Under the pieces are notes generated by a model. The model was given only the letters and a program-made list of their open reading frames with translations, made no database searches and had not been told where the DNA came from. A stretch of DNA of 41,663 bases from NCBI GenBank assembly GCA_019119685.1, contig DWWN01000042.1, positions 1 through 41,663 on the forward strand, given 5' to 3'. Source of the DNA: Candidatus Faecalibacterium faecigallinarum. Its GTDB lineage: Bacteria > Bacillota > Clostridia > Oscillospirales > Ruminococcaceae. The translations under genes and the position numbers were made by a program. Position 1 is the first letter of the stretch. Each line of letters starts with the position of its first letter. Of this stretch, positions 1 through 9,282 are shown piece by piece.

Positions 1-5
1 CCCCC

Positions 6-59
6 ACAAGAAAAGGCGGTACGCTACCCCTCCACGGGGCGCATACCGCCTTTTCTTGT
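6..59. terminator. Long bidirectional terminator hairpin
   Basis: Arms 6-24 and 41-59 are complementary with one mismatch, and an inner CCCC/GGGG stem continues them. The A-rich left arm and T-rich right arm (TTTTCTTGTT) make it a plausible terminator for both strands. On the minus strand it lies just beyond the truncated HTH gene at 120-248. Confidence 0.8.
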
Positions 60-119
60 TATCCAGCCCTCCGGCTGTATCGGTTGAGCAAAAGTCAGCG
101 TGGGATTGATGTGGTATCT

Positions 120-248
120 TTATCTAAGTGAACCCCCCGACTCCCACTTGGAAATAGTCTGGCGGGAGACTTTCAGTTCCGCGCCCAGTTCCTCCTGGGA
201 TAGCCCCATGGACTTGCGCAGGCTGATAAGTTTTTCGTTGAATTTCAT
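120..248 (-). pseudogene. Truncated XRE-family helix-turn-helix regulator
   Basis: The start is ATG at 248, preceded by a strong AGGAGG. The 42-residue product contains a typical Cro/CI-type HTH (LSQEELGAELKVSRQTISKW) and then stops at the point where related proteins usually continue with a PDL-type helix and a longer C-terminal part. Only the DNA-binding half-domain remains. The sequence between the stop and the terminator at 6-59 reads as short fragments in shifted frames, which suggests an internal deletion in a once longer regulator. It still has a promoter and ribosome site, so a short DNA-binding peptide could be made. I call it a remnant, but a genuine mini-regulator is not excluded. 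Confidence 0.6.
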
Positions 249-298
249 GATGTGCCTCCTTGTACTGACGGTATGGTGTCGGGTGCGGCCGCAAGACC

Positions 299-327
299 AG
301 TATGCCAGAAGGCACGCTTTTTGGCAA
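299..327 (-). promoter_or_regulatory. Candidate promoter of the truncated HTH gene
   Basis: On the minus strand a -35 TTGCCA (322-327) is separated by 17 bp from a -10 CATACT (299-304), about 50 bp upstream of the ATG at 248. The match to the sigma-A consensus is moderate. Confidence 0.45.
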
Positions 328-425
328 GCAACCATGGTTGGCAATCTGTCAACCGGGCGTAACATGGCGGAAATTCCACGTTTGCAGGCAGGATTGGAAA
401 GTATGCATCCCGTTTCCGCGCACAA

Positions 426-463
426 AAAACCGGGAGGCTCCCTCTTTTGGGGGCCTCCCGGTT
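426..463. terminator. Terminator of typA
   Basis: A hairpin with AACCGGGAGGC arms lies just beyond the typA stop at 489. On the minus strand the stem is followed by six T residues, giving a strong intrinsic terminator. Confidence 0.9.
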
Positions 464-488
464 CTTGTTTTGCCGTTTTTGGCAAAGA

Positions 489-2312
<1,824 letters not shown>

Positions 2313-2373
2313 ACAAATCAAACCTCTCTATTTTACAACGACATGGTTCTATGACGGATATTTCAACCGTATT

Positions 2374-2402
2374 AGTGTAAATCATAGGAGGGCGTTTGTC
2401 AA
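2374..2402 (-). promoter_or_regulatory. Promoter of typA
   Basis: On the minus strand a perfect -35 TTGACA (2397-2402) precedes a -10 TACACT (2374-2379) with a 17-bp spacer, about 60 bp upstream of the start codon. Confidence 0.75.
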
Positions 2403-2416
2403 GATTATCTAAAAAA

Positions 2417-3371
2417 TTATTCGGCATTTCGGCGTTTTGACAGAAAAGGCGCGCCCCGGTAGAAAGCCAGCGCACAGAGCACCGACAGCACTTCGGTCAC
2501 GGGGAAGGTCAGCCAGACGTACGTCAGCCCCGCAAAGTGGAACACCCAGGCCAGCGGCACCAGCAGCACCACCTGCCGCAGCACGATGATGAAGATGCTC
2601 TGCCCGCTCTGGCCGGTGCCCTGGAAAAAGACGGTCAGCGTCATGGCGATGCCGGCGGGCAGGAAACTGAGGCAGATGATCCGCAGCGCCGGCGCACAGG
2701 TGCAGGCGCACCCGGCCGGTCAGGTCGCAGCTGCGGCACACCGCCGCCAGGGTGATGGCCATGGCGGCCCACTGGCCGGCCACGGTAGCCAGCGCCGCGC
2801 CGGTCACTCCCAGGGCCGGCGCGCCCAGCCGGCCGAAAATGAGGATGGAGTCCAGCACGATGTTGATGGCGGCCCCGGTCACCTGGGCCAGCATGGGGAC
2901 GAGGGTGTTGCCCCGGGCCTGCAGCAGCTTGGTGCAGTGGGACTCGACGAACAGCCCCAGCGACCCGGCCAGGACCACCTGCGCGTACTGGATGCCCTGC
3001 TGCCGGACCATGGGCTGGTCCGATGAGAGGGCAAAGTACCCCTGCAGGACGGCCAGCGACACGCAGGCGAACAGGGCGAAGTTGAACACCCCCAGCCACA
3101 GGCCGCTCTTGATGGTGTCCCGCTGGGCGGCGGTGTCCCCACAGCCGTCCATCCGCGCGATGAGGATGCCCAGGCCGGTCCCTGCGCCGGTGGACAGCGC
3201 GGTGGCGAGCAGCTGGATGGGAAAGACCAGCGACAAGGCCGTCAGCCCGCTGAGGGAATATTGGGCTACAAAGTAGCTGTCTACGATGTTGTAAATAGAT
3301 TGGATCAAAAGTGCCAGCATCACTGGCGGGGAAAGCCGGAACAGCAGCTTCCCGATGGGCATATCACCCAT
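2417..3371 (-). pseudogene. MATE-family efflux transporter with internal deletion
   Basis: The first 220 or so residues are a normal MATE (multi-antimicrobial extrusion) N-terminal half, from MPIGKLLF through about six membrane segments to RVRLHL. Near 2700 the reading frame changes, and the correct continuation in the other frame (ALRIICLSFLPAG and onward, ending at 2417) is the last quarter of a MATE protein. About 120-130 residues between them are missing, so there is an internal deletion of roughly 0.37 kb plus a frameshift. The original frame runs on to 2409 as nonsense. The start ATG at 3371 has GGAG about 10 nt upstream. The gene follows the MerR regulator at 3423-4256 by 51 nt, so the two probably formed a drug-responsive operon. 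A non-functional transporter is expected. Confidence 0.85.
2427..2446 (+). repeat. Direct repeat, left copy, at the MerR-MATE module edge
   Basis: A 20-bp sequence beginning TTTCGGCGTTTTGAC occurs here and at 4284-4303 in the same orientation with one mismatch. The two copies bracket the MerR-MATE module. Confidence 0.6.
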
Positions 3372-3422
3372 AACGTTCCATCTCCTTTCCCGCATAGGAT
3401 AAGGGATGGAGTTACTCCACTG

Positions 3423-4256
3423 TCAAGCCCCTTTTTGCGTTTTTTCTTTCAGGTGGGCCCGCACCTCGCAGGCGTAGTTGTCCATGTAGGGAAAGAGCTG
3501 CAGCCCCAGTTCCTCGGCGTAGATGGCGTCGGCCTCCTCCCCGTGGGCGGCCAGCCAGTCCAGCAGGGGAGAAAAGTCGGCCCGCTCCTGCCGGATGCGC
3601 AGGGTAAAGACGGCGTACCGCCCGGCGGGGATGGTGTAGAGCGTCTCGGGGTCGATGCAGCGGTAGGGCGCTTCCATCCTAACATATTCCCGCAGCTTGA
3701 CCACCCGGCCGGCGGGCATCCCCGCGCCGTCCAGCGGGTAGCCGTACCGCCGCCGGATGGAGGCGGCCTGCTGCAGCTCGGCCTGGGCGGCCTGCTGCAT
3801 ATTGACATGGTATGCCTGGGAGCCCCCCTGGGCGGCCCGGCCCGCGATGACCTGTTCGGCCTCCCGCCAGACCTGGCGGACAAGGGGCGGGTCGTCTTTC
3901 TGGGCCTCGATGCGGCGGTGCTCCTCCTTGTACCAGAGGATGTCCTCCGCCACCTGCTGGTAATAGGCGCTGCGGCGCAGGGCCTCCTCCCGGTATTCCA
4001 TCAGCAGCCGGACGATCTCGGCGTTGTCCTGCAGGGAAAGGATCTGCCGGACGGTGTCCAGCGGGATGTTCAGCTTGCGGCAGGTGGTGATGATGTCCAG
4101 CTGCCACAAATTGCGCAGGGAATAATAGCGGTAGCCGTTCTGCGGGTCCACATGGTCGGGGCTCAGCAGGCCGATCTTGTCGTAAAAGTGGAGGGTGTCT
4201 TTGGAGAGGCCGGTGGCCCGGCTGACTTCGCCGATGCGGTAATAACTCTGTTCCAA
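3423..4256 (-). CDS. MerR-family transcriptional regulator with effector-binding domain
   Basis: The 277-aa protein starts with a winged MerR HTH (YYRIGEVSRATGLSKDTLHFYDKIGLLSP), continues with the helical dimerisation region (about 75-120) and ends in a BmrR/GyrI-like effector-binding domain (about 120-277). Such BmrR-type regulators activate multidrug efflux genes on binding hydrophobic cations. The start is TTG at 4256, eight nt after AAAGGAG; the upstream in-frame extension lacks any ribosome site and has no MerR similarity. It precedes the broken MATE gene at 2417-3371, its likely former target. It is a paralogue in layout of the MerR/MATE pair at 9283-11488. Its effector is unknown. Confidence 0.88.
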   Translation of the reverse strand: MEQSYYRIGEVSRATGLSKDTLHFYDKIGLLSPDHVDPQNGYRYYSLRNLWQLDIITTCRKLNIPLDTVRQILSLQDNAEIVRLLMEYREEALRRSAYYQQVAEDILWYKEEHRRIEAQKDDPPLVRQVWREAEQVIAGRAAQGGSQAYHVNMQQAAQAELQQAASIRRRYGYPLDGAGMPAGRVVKLREYVRMEAPYRCIDPETLYTIPAGRYAVFTLRIRQERADFSPLLDWLAAHGEEADAIYAEELGLQLFPYMDNYACEVRAHLKEKTQKGA

Positions 4257-4283
4257 GGGAAGCGCTCCTTTCTGCGGGCGGGC

Positions 4284-4303
4284 TTTCGGCGTTTTGACGG
4301 AAA
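4284..4303 (+). repeat. Direct repeat, right copy, at the MerR-MATE module edge
   Basis: This is the second copy of the 20-bp sequence at 2427-2446, differing at one base. It lies just upstream of the MerR start. The first copy lies in the last codons of the MATE remnant, so this one may be the trace of a lost tandem MATE gene or a recombination footprint. Confidence 0.6.
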
Positions 4304-4340
4304 GCAGCCTCTGATTTTGGCGGAAAAGAAAGAACCTTTT

Positions 4341-4350
4341 GTGATACAAT
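4341..4350 (+). promoter_or_regulatory. Extended -10 promoter element of the beta-CASP hydrolase gene
   Basis: TGATACAAT is an extended -10 (TGnTATAAT type) about 65 bp before the ATG at 4415. There is no good -35 at 16-18 bp, as is usual for extended -10 promoters. Confidence 0.5.
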
Positions 4351-4414
4351 AAAACCAGTACAGGATCAAATACCACCCGCGGGCCCCGCCCGGGGAGGAT
4401 GGAGGTAAGCTGCG

Positions 4415-6025
4415 ATGAAGCTCACATTTTTAGGCGCGAACCACGAAGTAACGGGCAGCTGTACCCTGCTGGAGACAGGGGGGCTGCATTTCCTGATCGA
4501 CTGCGGCATGGAGCAGGGCAAGGATGTCTACGAGAACCAGCCTCTGCCCGTGGCCCCCGGCGAGATCGACGGCGTTTTGCTGACCCACGCCCACATCGAC
4601 CACAGCGGCCATCTGCCCCTGCTGGCCAAGCAGGGCTACCGGGGCAAGATCTACGCCACCCGCCCCACCTGCCGGCTGTGCGACATCATGCTGCGGGACT
4701 CCGCTCACATCCAGGAGTCGGAAGCCGAGTGGAAAAACCGCAAGAACGCCCGTGCCGGCCTGCCGCCGGTGGAACCGGACTACACCGTCGAGGACGCCGA
4801 GACGGCTGTCAGCCTGTTCGTGGGGGTGGACTATGACAAGCGGGTGGAGCTTGCGCCCGGGGTGGAGGCCCGCTTTACCGACGTGGGCCACCTGCTGGGC
4901 TCGGCCAGCATCGAGCTGTGGGTCACCGAAGGGGAAAAGACCACCAAGCTGGTCTTTTCGGGGGACATCGGCAATCTGAACCAACCCATCCTCAAGGACC
5001 CCACCTATCTGACCGAGGCGGACTACGTCATCATGGAGTCCACCTATGGCGACCGCAGCCATCCGCCCCGCCCCGACTACATCAAAGAGCTGGTGGATGT
5101 TCTGCAGCGCACTTTTGACCGGGGCGGCAACGTGGTCATCCCCAGCTTTGCAGTGGGCCGCACCCAGGAGCTGCTCTACTTCATGCGGGAGATCAAGGAG
5201 AAAAACCTGGTGACCGGCCACGGCAATTTCCCGGTGTACATCGACAGCCCCCTGGCCATCGAGGCCACCCGCATCTTCCGGGATACCAGCGAGGACTGCT
5301 TTGACGCCGACACCCGGGCCCTGCTGGACGCGGGGATCGACCCCATCGCCTTCCCGGGGCTGCGGGTCAGCATCACCAGCGACGAATCCCGGATGATCAA
5401 CTCGGACCTGACCCCCAAGGTCATCATCTCGGCCAGCGGTATGTGCGACGCCGGCCGCATCCGCCACCACCTGAAACACAACCTCTGGCGCAAGGAGTGC
5501 ACCATCCTGTTTGTGGGCTACCAGGCGGTGGGCACCCTGGGCCGCGCCCTGGTGGAGGGGATCGACGGGGTCAAGCTGTTCGGCGAGGAGATCGAGGTGC
5601 AGGCCGAGATCGCCCAGATGGGCGGCATGTCGGGCCATGCCGACCGCGAGGGCCTGCTGCAGTGGATCGGCTCCTTCGACCCCAAGCCCCGGCGGGTGTT
5701 CGTCAACCATGGCGACGACGCCGTGGAGGACCTGTTCGTGGACACCCTGCAGAGCCTTGGCTACACGGCCTGCGCGCCCTACAACGGGGCCCAGTGGGCG
5801 CTGGGGGCCGATGGCGCGGTCTGCCTGAACGAGGGCAGCCGGGAGCGGGCGGCGTCCAGGGCTTCCACCCCGGCGCTCAGCCGGGCGCAGGCGGTGTTCC
5901 AGCGGCTGGTGTCTGCCGGCCGCCGCCTGATGCGGGTCATCGAGCACAACGAGGGCGGGGCCAACAAAGACCTTGCCAAGTTTGCCGACCAGATCAACGC
6001 CCTGTGCGACAAGTGGGACCGATAA
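4415..6025 (+). CDS. Metallo-beta-lactamase/beta-CASP family ribonuclease-like hydrolase
   Basis: The 536-aa protein has the binuclear zinc motif HAHIDHSG (H58, H60, D62, H63), a later GHLLGSAS motif, and the beta-CASP region with a SGDIGN aspartate and a VIPSFAVGRTQELLY segment. C-terminal histidine motifs (SASGMCDAGRIRHHL, GMSGHADR, VNHGD) complete the active site. Homologues are CPSF73/Int11-like MBL nucleases that act on RNA; the substrate of the bacterial single-domain form is not settled. The residues after about 470 form a linker and small helical tail. GGAGG lies 10 nt before the ATG. The gene is convergent with yfbR only 4 nt away, and the first plus-strand terminator is beyond yfbR (6632-6659). 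Confidence 0.92.
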   Translation: MKLTFLGANHEVTGSCTLLETGGLHFLIDCGMEQGKDVYENQPLPVAPGEIDGVLLTHAHIDHSGHLPLLAKQGYRGKIYATRPTCRLCDIMLRDSAHIQESEAEWKNRKNARAGLPPVEPDYTVEDAETAVSLFVGVDYDKRVELAPGVEARFTDVGHLLGSASIELWVTEGEKTTKLVFSGDIGNLNQPILKDPTYLTEADYVIMESTYGDRSHPPRPDYIKELVDVLQRTFDRGGNVVIPSFAVGRTQELLYFMREIKEKNLVTGHGNFPVYIDSPLAIEATRIFRDTSEDCFDADTRALLDAGIDPIAFPGLRVSITSDESRMINSDLTPKVIISASGMCDAGRIRHHLKHNLWRKECTILFVGYQAVGTLGRALVEGIDGVKLFGEEIEVQAEIAQMGGMSGHADREGLLQWIGSFDPKPRRVFVNHGDDAVEDLFVDTLQSLGYTACAPYNGAQWALGADGAVCLNEGSRERAASRASTPALSRAQAVFQRLVSAGRRLMRVIEHNEGGANKDLAKFADQINALCDKWDR

Positions 6026-6029
6026 AGCG

Positions 6030-6617
6030 TTACTTCCGGGTCAGCTCGTCCAGGTTTTGGGTATAGCAGGGCAGGCAGTGCTCGATGAACCAGTCTGCCT
6101 CGGGGCAGGCCATCTCGGCCAGGGCCTTCTTCTGCTGCTGGAGGGCGGCGTCGAACTCGTGGTTGCCGCTGCGGGCCTCCTCCATGCACTTGATGAGGGC
6201 CGACAGCCGGTCGGCCGCCTTGAGCAGCCGGCGCTCGGTGTCGGTCAGCAGGTCCCCGGTGATGTAGGGGGTGATCTCCTCCTCCAGCTCGGGGGGCAGC
6301 ATGGAGGCCATAGAGGCGGCGCTTTCCCGCTCGATGGCCTTGTAGGCGTCCCGCAGCACCTCGCTGCGGTACTTGACTGGCGTGGGCATATCCCCGGTGA
6401 TGATCTCGGACGCGTCGTGGTAAAGGGCCGCCACCGCCACCGTTTTGGGGCGGCAGGGCGTGCCGGTGTACCGCCGCGCAATGAGGCACAGGGTGTGGGC
6501 CAGCAGGGCGGTGTCGCAGGTGTGCTCGCTGAGGGACTCGGCCCGCAGGGAGTGCATCAGGCTCCAGCGGGTGATATACTTCATGCGGGCGAGCAGGGCA
6601 TTGAACGGATAGAGCAT
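6030..6617 (-). CDS. yfbR: HD-domain 5'-deoxynucleotidase YfbR
   Basis: The 195-aa protein is a YfbR-type HD phosphohydrolase that removes phosphate from deoxyribonucleoside 5'-monophosphates. It aligns over its length with the E. coli enzyme from memory: RW (17-18) that confers deoxyribose preference, SEH (H32), YHDASE (H67, D68), TGDMPTPVKY (D76) and the downstream KAADRLSALIKCMEE helix with the last metal aspartate. The start ATG at 6617 is preceded by GGGAGG. It is expressed from its own promoter (6666-6694). It ends 4 nt from the end of the convergent hydrolase gene with no terminator between, so the two transcripts should overlap. Confidence 0.93.
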   Translation of the reverse strand: MLYPFNALLARMKYITRWSLMHSLRAESLSEHTCDTALLAHTLCLIARRYTGTPCRPKTVAVAALYHDASEIITGDMPTPVKYRSEVLRDAYKAIERESAASMASMLPPELEEEITPYITGDLLTDTERRLLKAADRLSALIKCMEEARSGNHEFDAALQQQKKALAEMACPEADWFIEHCLPCYTQNLDELTRK

Positions 6618-6631
6618 CGGATAACCTCCCG

Positions 6632-6659
6632 GCCGGCGGCGCGTGTCGCCGGCTTTTTT
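6632..6659 (+). terminator. Plus-strand terminator beyond yfbR
   Basis: GCCGGCG (6632-6638) pairs with CGCCGGC (6647-6653) and is followed by six T residues, so it works on the plus strand. The only upstream plus-strand gene is the hydrolase at 4415-6025; its message would therefore run antisense through all of yfbR. On the minus strand the same hairpin lies in the yfbR leader without a T-run. Confidence 0.8.
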
Positions 6660-6665
6660 GTACCC

Positions 6666-6694
6666 AAAATACCCCCGATCACGCCATCTGTCAA
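6666..6694 (-). promoter_or_regulatory. Promoter of yfbR
   Basis: On the minus strand TTGACA (6689-6694) and TATTTT (6666-6671) are separated by 17 bp, about 50 bp before the yfbR start. Confidence 0.75.
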
Positions 6695-6734
6695 GGCCGC
6701 ACCAAACTTCGCCCTTTCTTTACAGGGGCAAACA

Positions 6735-6743
6735 TGGTATACT
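6735..6743 (+). promoter_or_regulatory. Extended -10 promoter element of the YfhO gene
   Basis: TGGTATACT is an extended -10 (TATACT at 6738-6743), about 50 bp before the start codon. The -35 region (TTTCTT with a 17-bp spacer) is weak. Confidence 0.5.
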
Positions 6744-6745
6744 GA

Positions 6746-6777
6746 CTGGGATGAACTACAACTGGGATGAACTACAA
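6746..6777 (+). repeat. Perfect 16-bp tandem duplication in the YfhO leader
   Basis: CTGGGATGAACTACAA occurs twice head to tail (6746-6761, 6762-6777), immediately after the predicted transcription start. Each copy contains an ATG in a frame other than the gene's; the first opens a short upstream frame that overlaps the YfhO start. Confidence 0.85.
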
Positions 6778-6794
6778 AGGAAAAGAGGGACGCT

Positions 6795-9182
6795 ATGGAT
6801 TTTGCACATCTGTCCCGGCAGCCGCGGCTGCGGCAGAAAAGGGACCGCTTTTGGCTGACGGTGGGGCTGTGCGCCCTGACGGCAGCGCTGATCTTCCTGC
6901 CGTTCCAGATCATAGACGGCGGGTTCTTTCACTACGCGGGGGACTTCAACGGCCAGCAGATCGGCTTTTACCGGTATATGAACGGCTTCGTCAAGGGGCA
7001 AAGCTACCCCGACGGGCTGGCCAGCGTGGGCGGACAGCGCCTGCCCGCCAACACCTTTTCCTGGGCCACCGACCTGGGCAGCGGGGTGATGAACGCCTAC
7101 TCGTTCTACCTGTACGGCTCGCCGTTTTTCTGGCTGTCCACCCTGTTCCCCCAGAGCTGGCTGCCCTACCTGATGTGCCCGCTGCTGGTGCTCAAATTTG
7201 CCGTGGCGGGGGGCGGCGCCTACCTGTATATGCGCCGCTATGTGAAAAATCTGGACTATGCGGTGCTGGCGGCCTGCCTTTACACTTTTTCGGGCTTTGG
7301 GATCTACAACATCTTTTTCAACCACTTCATTGACGTGGTGGCCCTGTTCCCCTGGATGCTGTGGGCCCTGGACGAGTGCATCTACAGCGGCCGCCGGGGG
7401 CTGTTTGCCTTCTTTGTGGCCGTCAACCTGCTGAACAACTATTTCTTCTTTGTGGGGCAGGTGGTGTTCCTGCTCATCTACTTTATCTGCAAGGTGTCCA
7501 CCGGGGAGATCAAGCTGACCCGCGGCCTGTTCGGCACCCTGGCCTTTGAGAGCCTGCTGGGGGTGGCGCTGGGGTGCCTGCTGGTCTGGCCGGCCTTTTT
7601 GTCCCTGATGCAGAACCCGCGCACCACCGACATCTCGTCGGGCTGGGGCTTTTTGACCTACTCCAAGGTGCAGCAGTACCTGGCCATCCTGGTCAGCTGG
7701 TTCATGCCGCCGGACTCGCCCTATATCGTCTCCATCTGGTCGGAGGGGACCATCAAGTGGACCAGTATGACCGCCTACCTGCCCCTGTGCAGCCTGGCCG
7801 GCGCGGTGGCCTGCTGGCGCTCCCGGCAGGGGGACAGCCGTAAGCGGATCATCGCGGTGTGCGCAGTATTCGCCCTGGTGCCGGTGCTGAACAGCGCTTT
7901 CTACGCCTTCAACGCCAGCTACTACGCCCGCTGGTACTATATGCCGGTGCTGGTCCTGGCCGCCATGACGGTGAGCGCCTGGGAGGACCCGGACGCCGAC
8001 CTCGAGCGCCCCACCGGGATCGTGGCGTGGCTGATGATCGCCACTCTGGCCTTTGCCCTTGTGCCGGTGAAGGACGGGGACAGCTGGTCCCTGGGCGTGA
8101 CCGAAAACCCGGAGCAGTACTTGGCCGTGCTGGCCTTTGGGCTGGCGGGGCTGGTGCTGTACAGCGTCATCATCCGGGACCGGAAGGATCCAAAGCGTTT
8201 CTGCCGCCGGATGCTGGCCGCGGTGCTGGCGTTCAGCTGCATCTTTGGCATCGTCCACATCGGCATCGGCAAGTTTGGCCAGTGGAACTATGACAGCGAC
8301 CTGGTGGAGCAGTACCAGGCGTCCATCGCCCTGAAAGAGCAGTTCCCCGAAGGGGACTGGCGGGTGGATACCTACAACACCCACGACAACCTCGGCCTCT
8401 GGATGGACAAGAGCTGTATGCAGTTCTTTGACAGCACGGTGGTCCCCAGCATCCTGGACTTTTATTCCTCCCTGGGCTTTACCCGGGATGTGCGCAGCAA
8501 CCCCGAAGCCTATTACTACCAGCTGCGGGGGCTGCTCAGCGTGCGGTTCACCATCATGCCCGAGGACGAGCAGGACAGCTTTGCAGAGCAGTCGGTGCCC
8601 GGCTGGACCTATTACGACACCATCGAGGGCTTTGCCCTCTATGAAAACGACAACTACCTGCCCATGGGCTTCACCTACGACTACTACGTAGACGAGGAGC
8701 AGCTGGACAGCCTGCCCACCCAGGACGCCTGCGCTTTGCTGGTGCGGGCGCTGGCCCTTACCGACGAGGATATCGCCGCCTATGGCAGTTACCTGGAGCC
8801 GCTGCCCGGGGACCAGATGCTGGATTTCAGCTACGAGCGCTACCAGCAGGACATCGCCGACCGCCGGGCGTCGGCCTGCAGCAGCTTTGTCATGACCAAT
8901 TCCGGCTTCAGCGCCGAGATCAACCTGGAAAAGCCCGACCTGGTCTTTTTCTCGGTGCCCTATGACGACGGCTTCACCGCCTATGTGGGCGGGCAGGAGA
9001 CCGAGATCCTCCGGGTGGACAACGGCATGATGGCGGTGCTCTGCCCCGCAGGCTGGAGCAGCATCGACTTTGTCTACTCGCCCGCCGGGCTGCCCCTCAG
9101 CCGGACCGTGACGCTGATCGCCCTGCCCATCTGGCTGGGCTATACCGGCTGGCACCTCTGGCGGAAAAAGAAGCGCGCCTGA
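6795..9182 (+). CDS. YfhO-family polytopic membrane protein (putative GT-C-like glycosyltransferase)
   Basis: The 795-aa protein has a cytoplasmic basic N-terminus, a first membrane segment at about 20-40, then an extracellular DFNGQQIGFYRYMN region and about a dozen membrane segments to about residue 490. A soluble extracytoplasmic domain follows (about 490-765), and a final membrane segment ends in KKKRA. This layout and the N-terminal region match YfhO proteins, which in Bacillus and Listeria are implicated in glycosylating teichoic acids on the outer face of the membrane. The acceptor here is unknown. The ATG at 6795 follows AAAGAGGG. It appears monocistronic, between the promoter at 6735-6743 and the terminator at 9208-9258. 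Confidence 0.85.
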   Translation: MDFAHLSRQPRLRQKRDRFWLTVGLCALTAALIFLPFQIIDGGFFHYAGDFNGQQIGFYRYMNGFVKGQSYPDGLASVGGQRLPANTFSWATDLGSGVMNAYSFYLYGSPFFWLSTLFPQSWLPYLMCPLLVLKFAVAGGGAYLYMRRYVKNLDYAVLAACLYTFSGFGIYNIFFNHFIDVVALFPWMLWALDECIYSGRRGLFAFFVAVNLLNNYFFFVGQVVFLLIYFICKVSTGEIKLTRGLFGTLAFESLLGVALGCLLVWPAFLSLMQNPRTTDISSGWGFLTYSKVQQYLAILVSWFMPPDSPYIVSIWSEGTIKWTSMTAYLPLCSLAGAVACWRSRQGDSRKRIIAVCAVFALVPVLNSAFYAFNASYYARWYYMPVLVLAAMTVSAWEDPDADLERPTGIVAWLMIATLAFALVPVKDGDSWSLGVTENPEQYLAVLAFGLAGLVLYSVIIRDRKDPKRFCRRMLAAVLAFSCIFGIVHIGIGKFGQWNYDSDLVEQYQASIALKEQFPEGDWRVDTYNTHDNLGLWMDKSCMQFFDSTVVPSILDFYSSLGFTRDVRSNPEAYYYQLRGLLSVRFTIMPEDEQDSFAEQSVPGWTYYDTIEGFALYENDNYLPMGFTYDYYVDEEQLDSLPTQDACALLVRALALTDEDIAAYGSYLEPLPGDQMLDFSYERYQQDIADRRASACSSFVMTNSGFSAEINLEKPDLVFFSVPYDDGFTAYVGGQETEILRVDNGMMAVLCPAGWSSIDFVYSPAGLPLSRTVTLIALPIWLGYTGWHLWRKKKRA

Positions 9183-9207
9183 GGAATGGAATACCCAAAC
9201 CGCGAAA

Positions 9208-9258
9208 AAAGGGGCGGCTGCCGCTGTGCATTGTGCCAGCATGGGCAGCCGCCCCTTT
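9208..9258. terminator. Bidirectional terminator between the YfhO and MATE genes
   Basis: AAAGGGGCGGCTGCC (9208-9222) pairs with the arm at 9243-9258, with A-rich and T-rich ends on both strands. It serves the convergent genes ending at 9182 and 9283. Confidence 0.85.
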
Positions 9259-9282
9259 CAACAGGGAGCGAAAAGAAAATAT

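Noticed and set aside
6756-9242. 828-aa minus-strand open frame across the YfhO gene
   Set aside because: It is antisense to a clear membrane protein and shows only low-complexity shadow composition.
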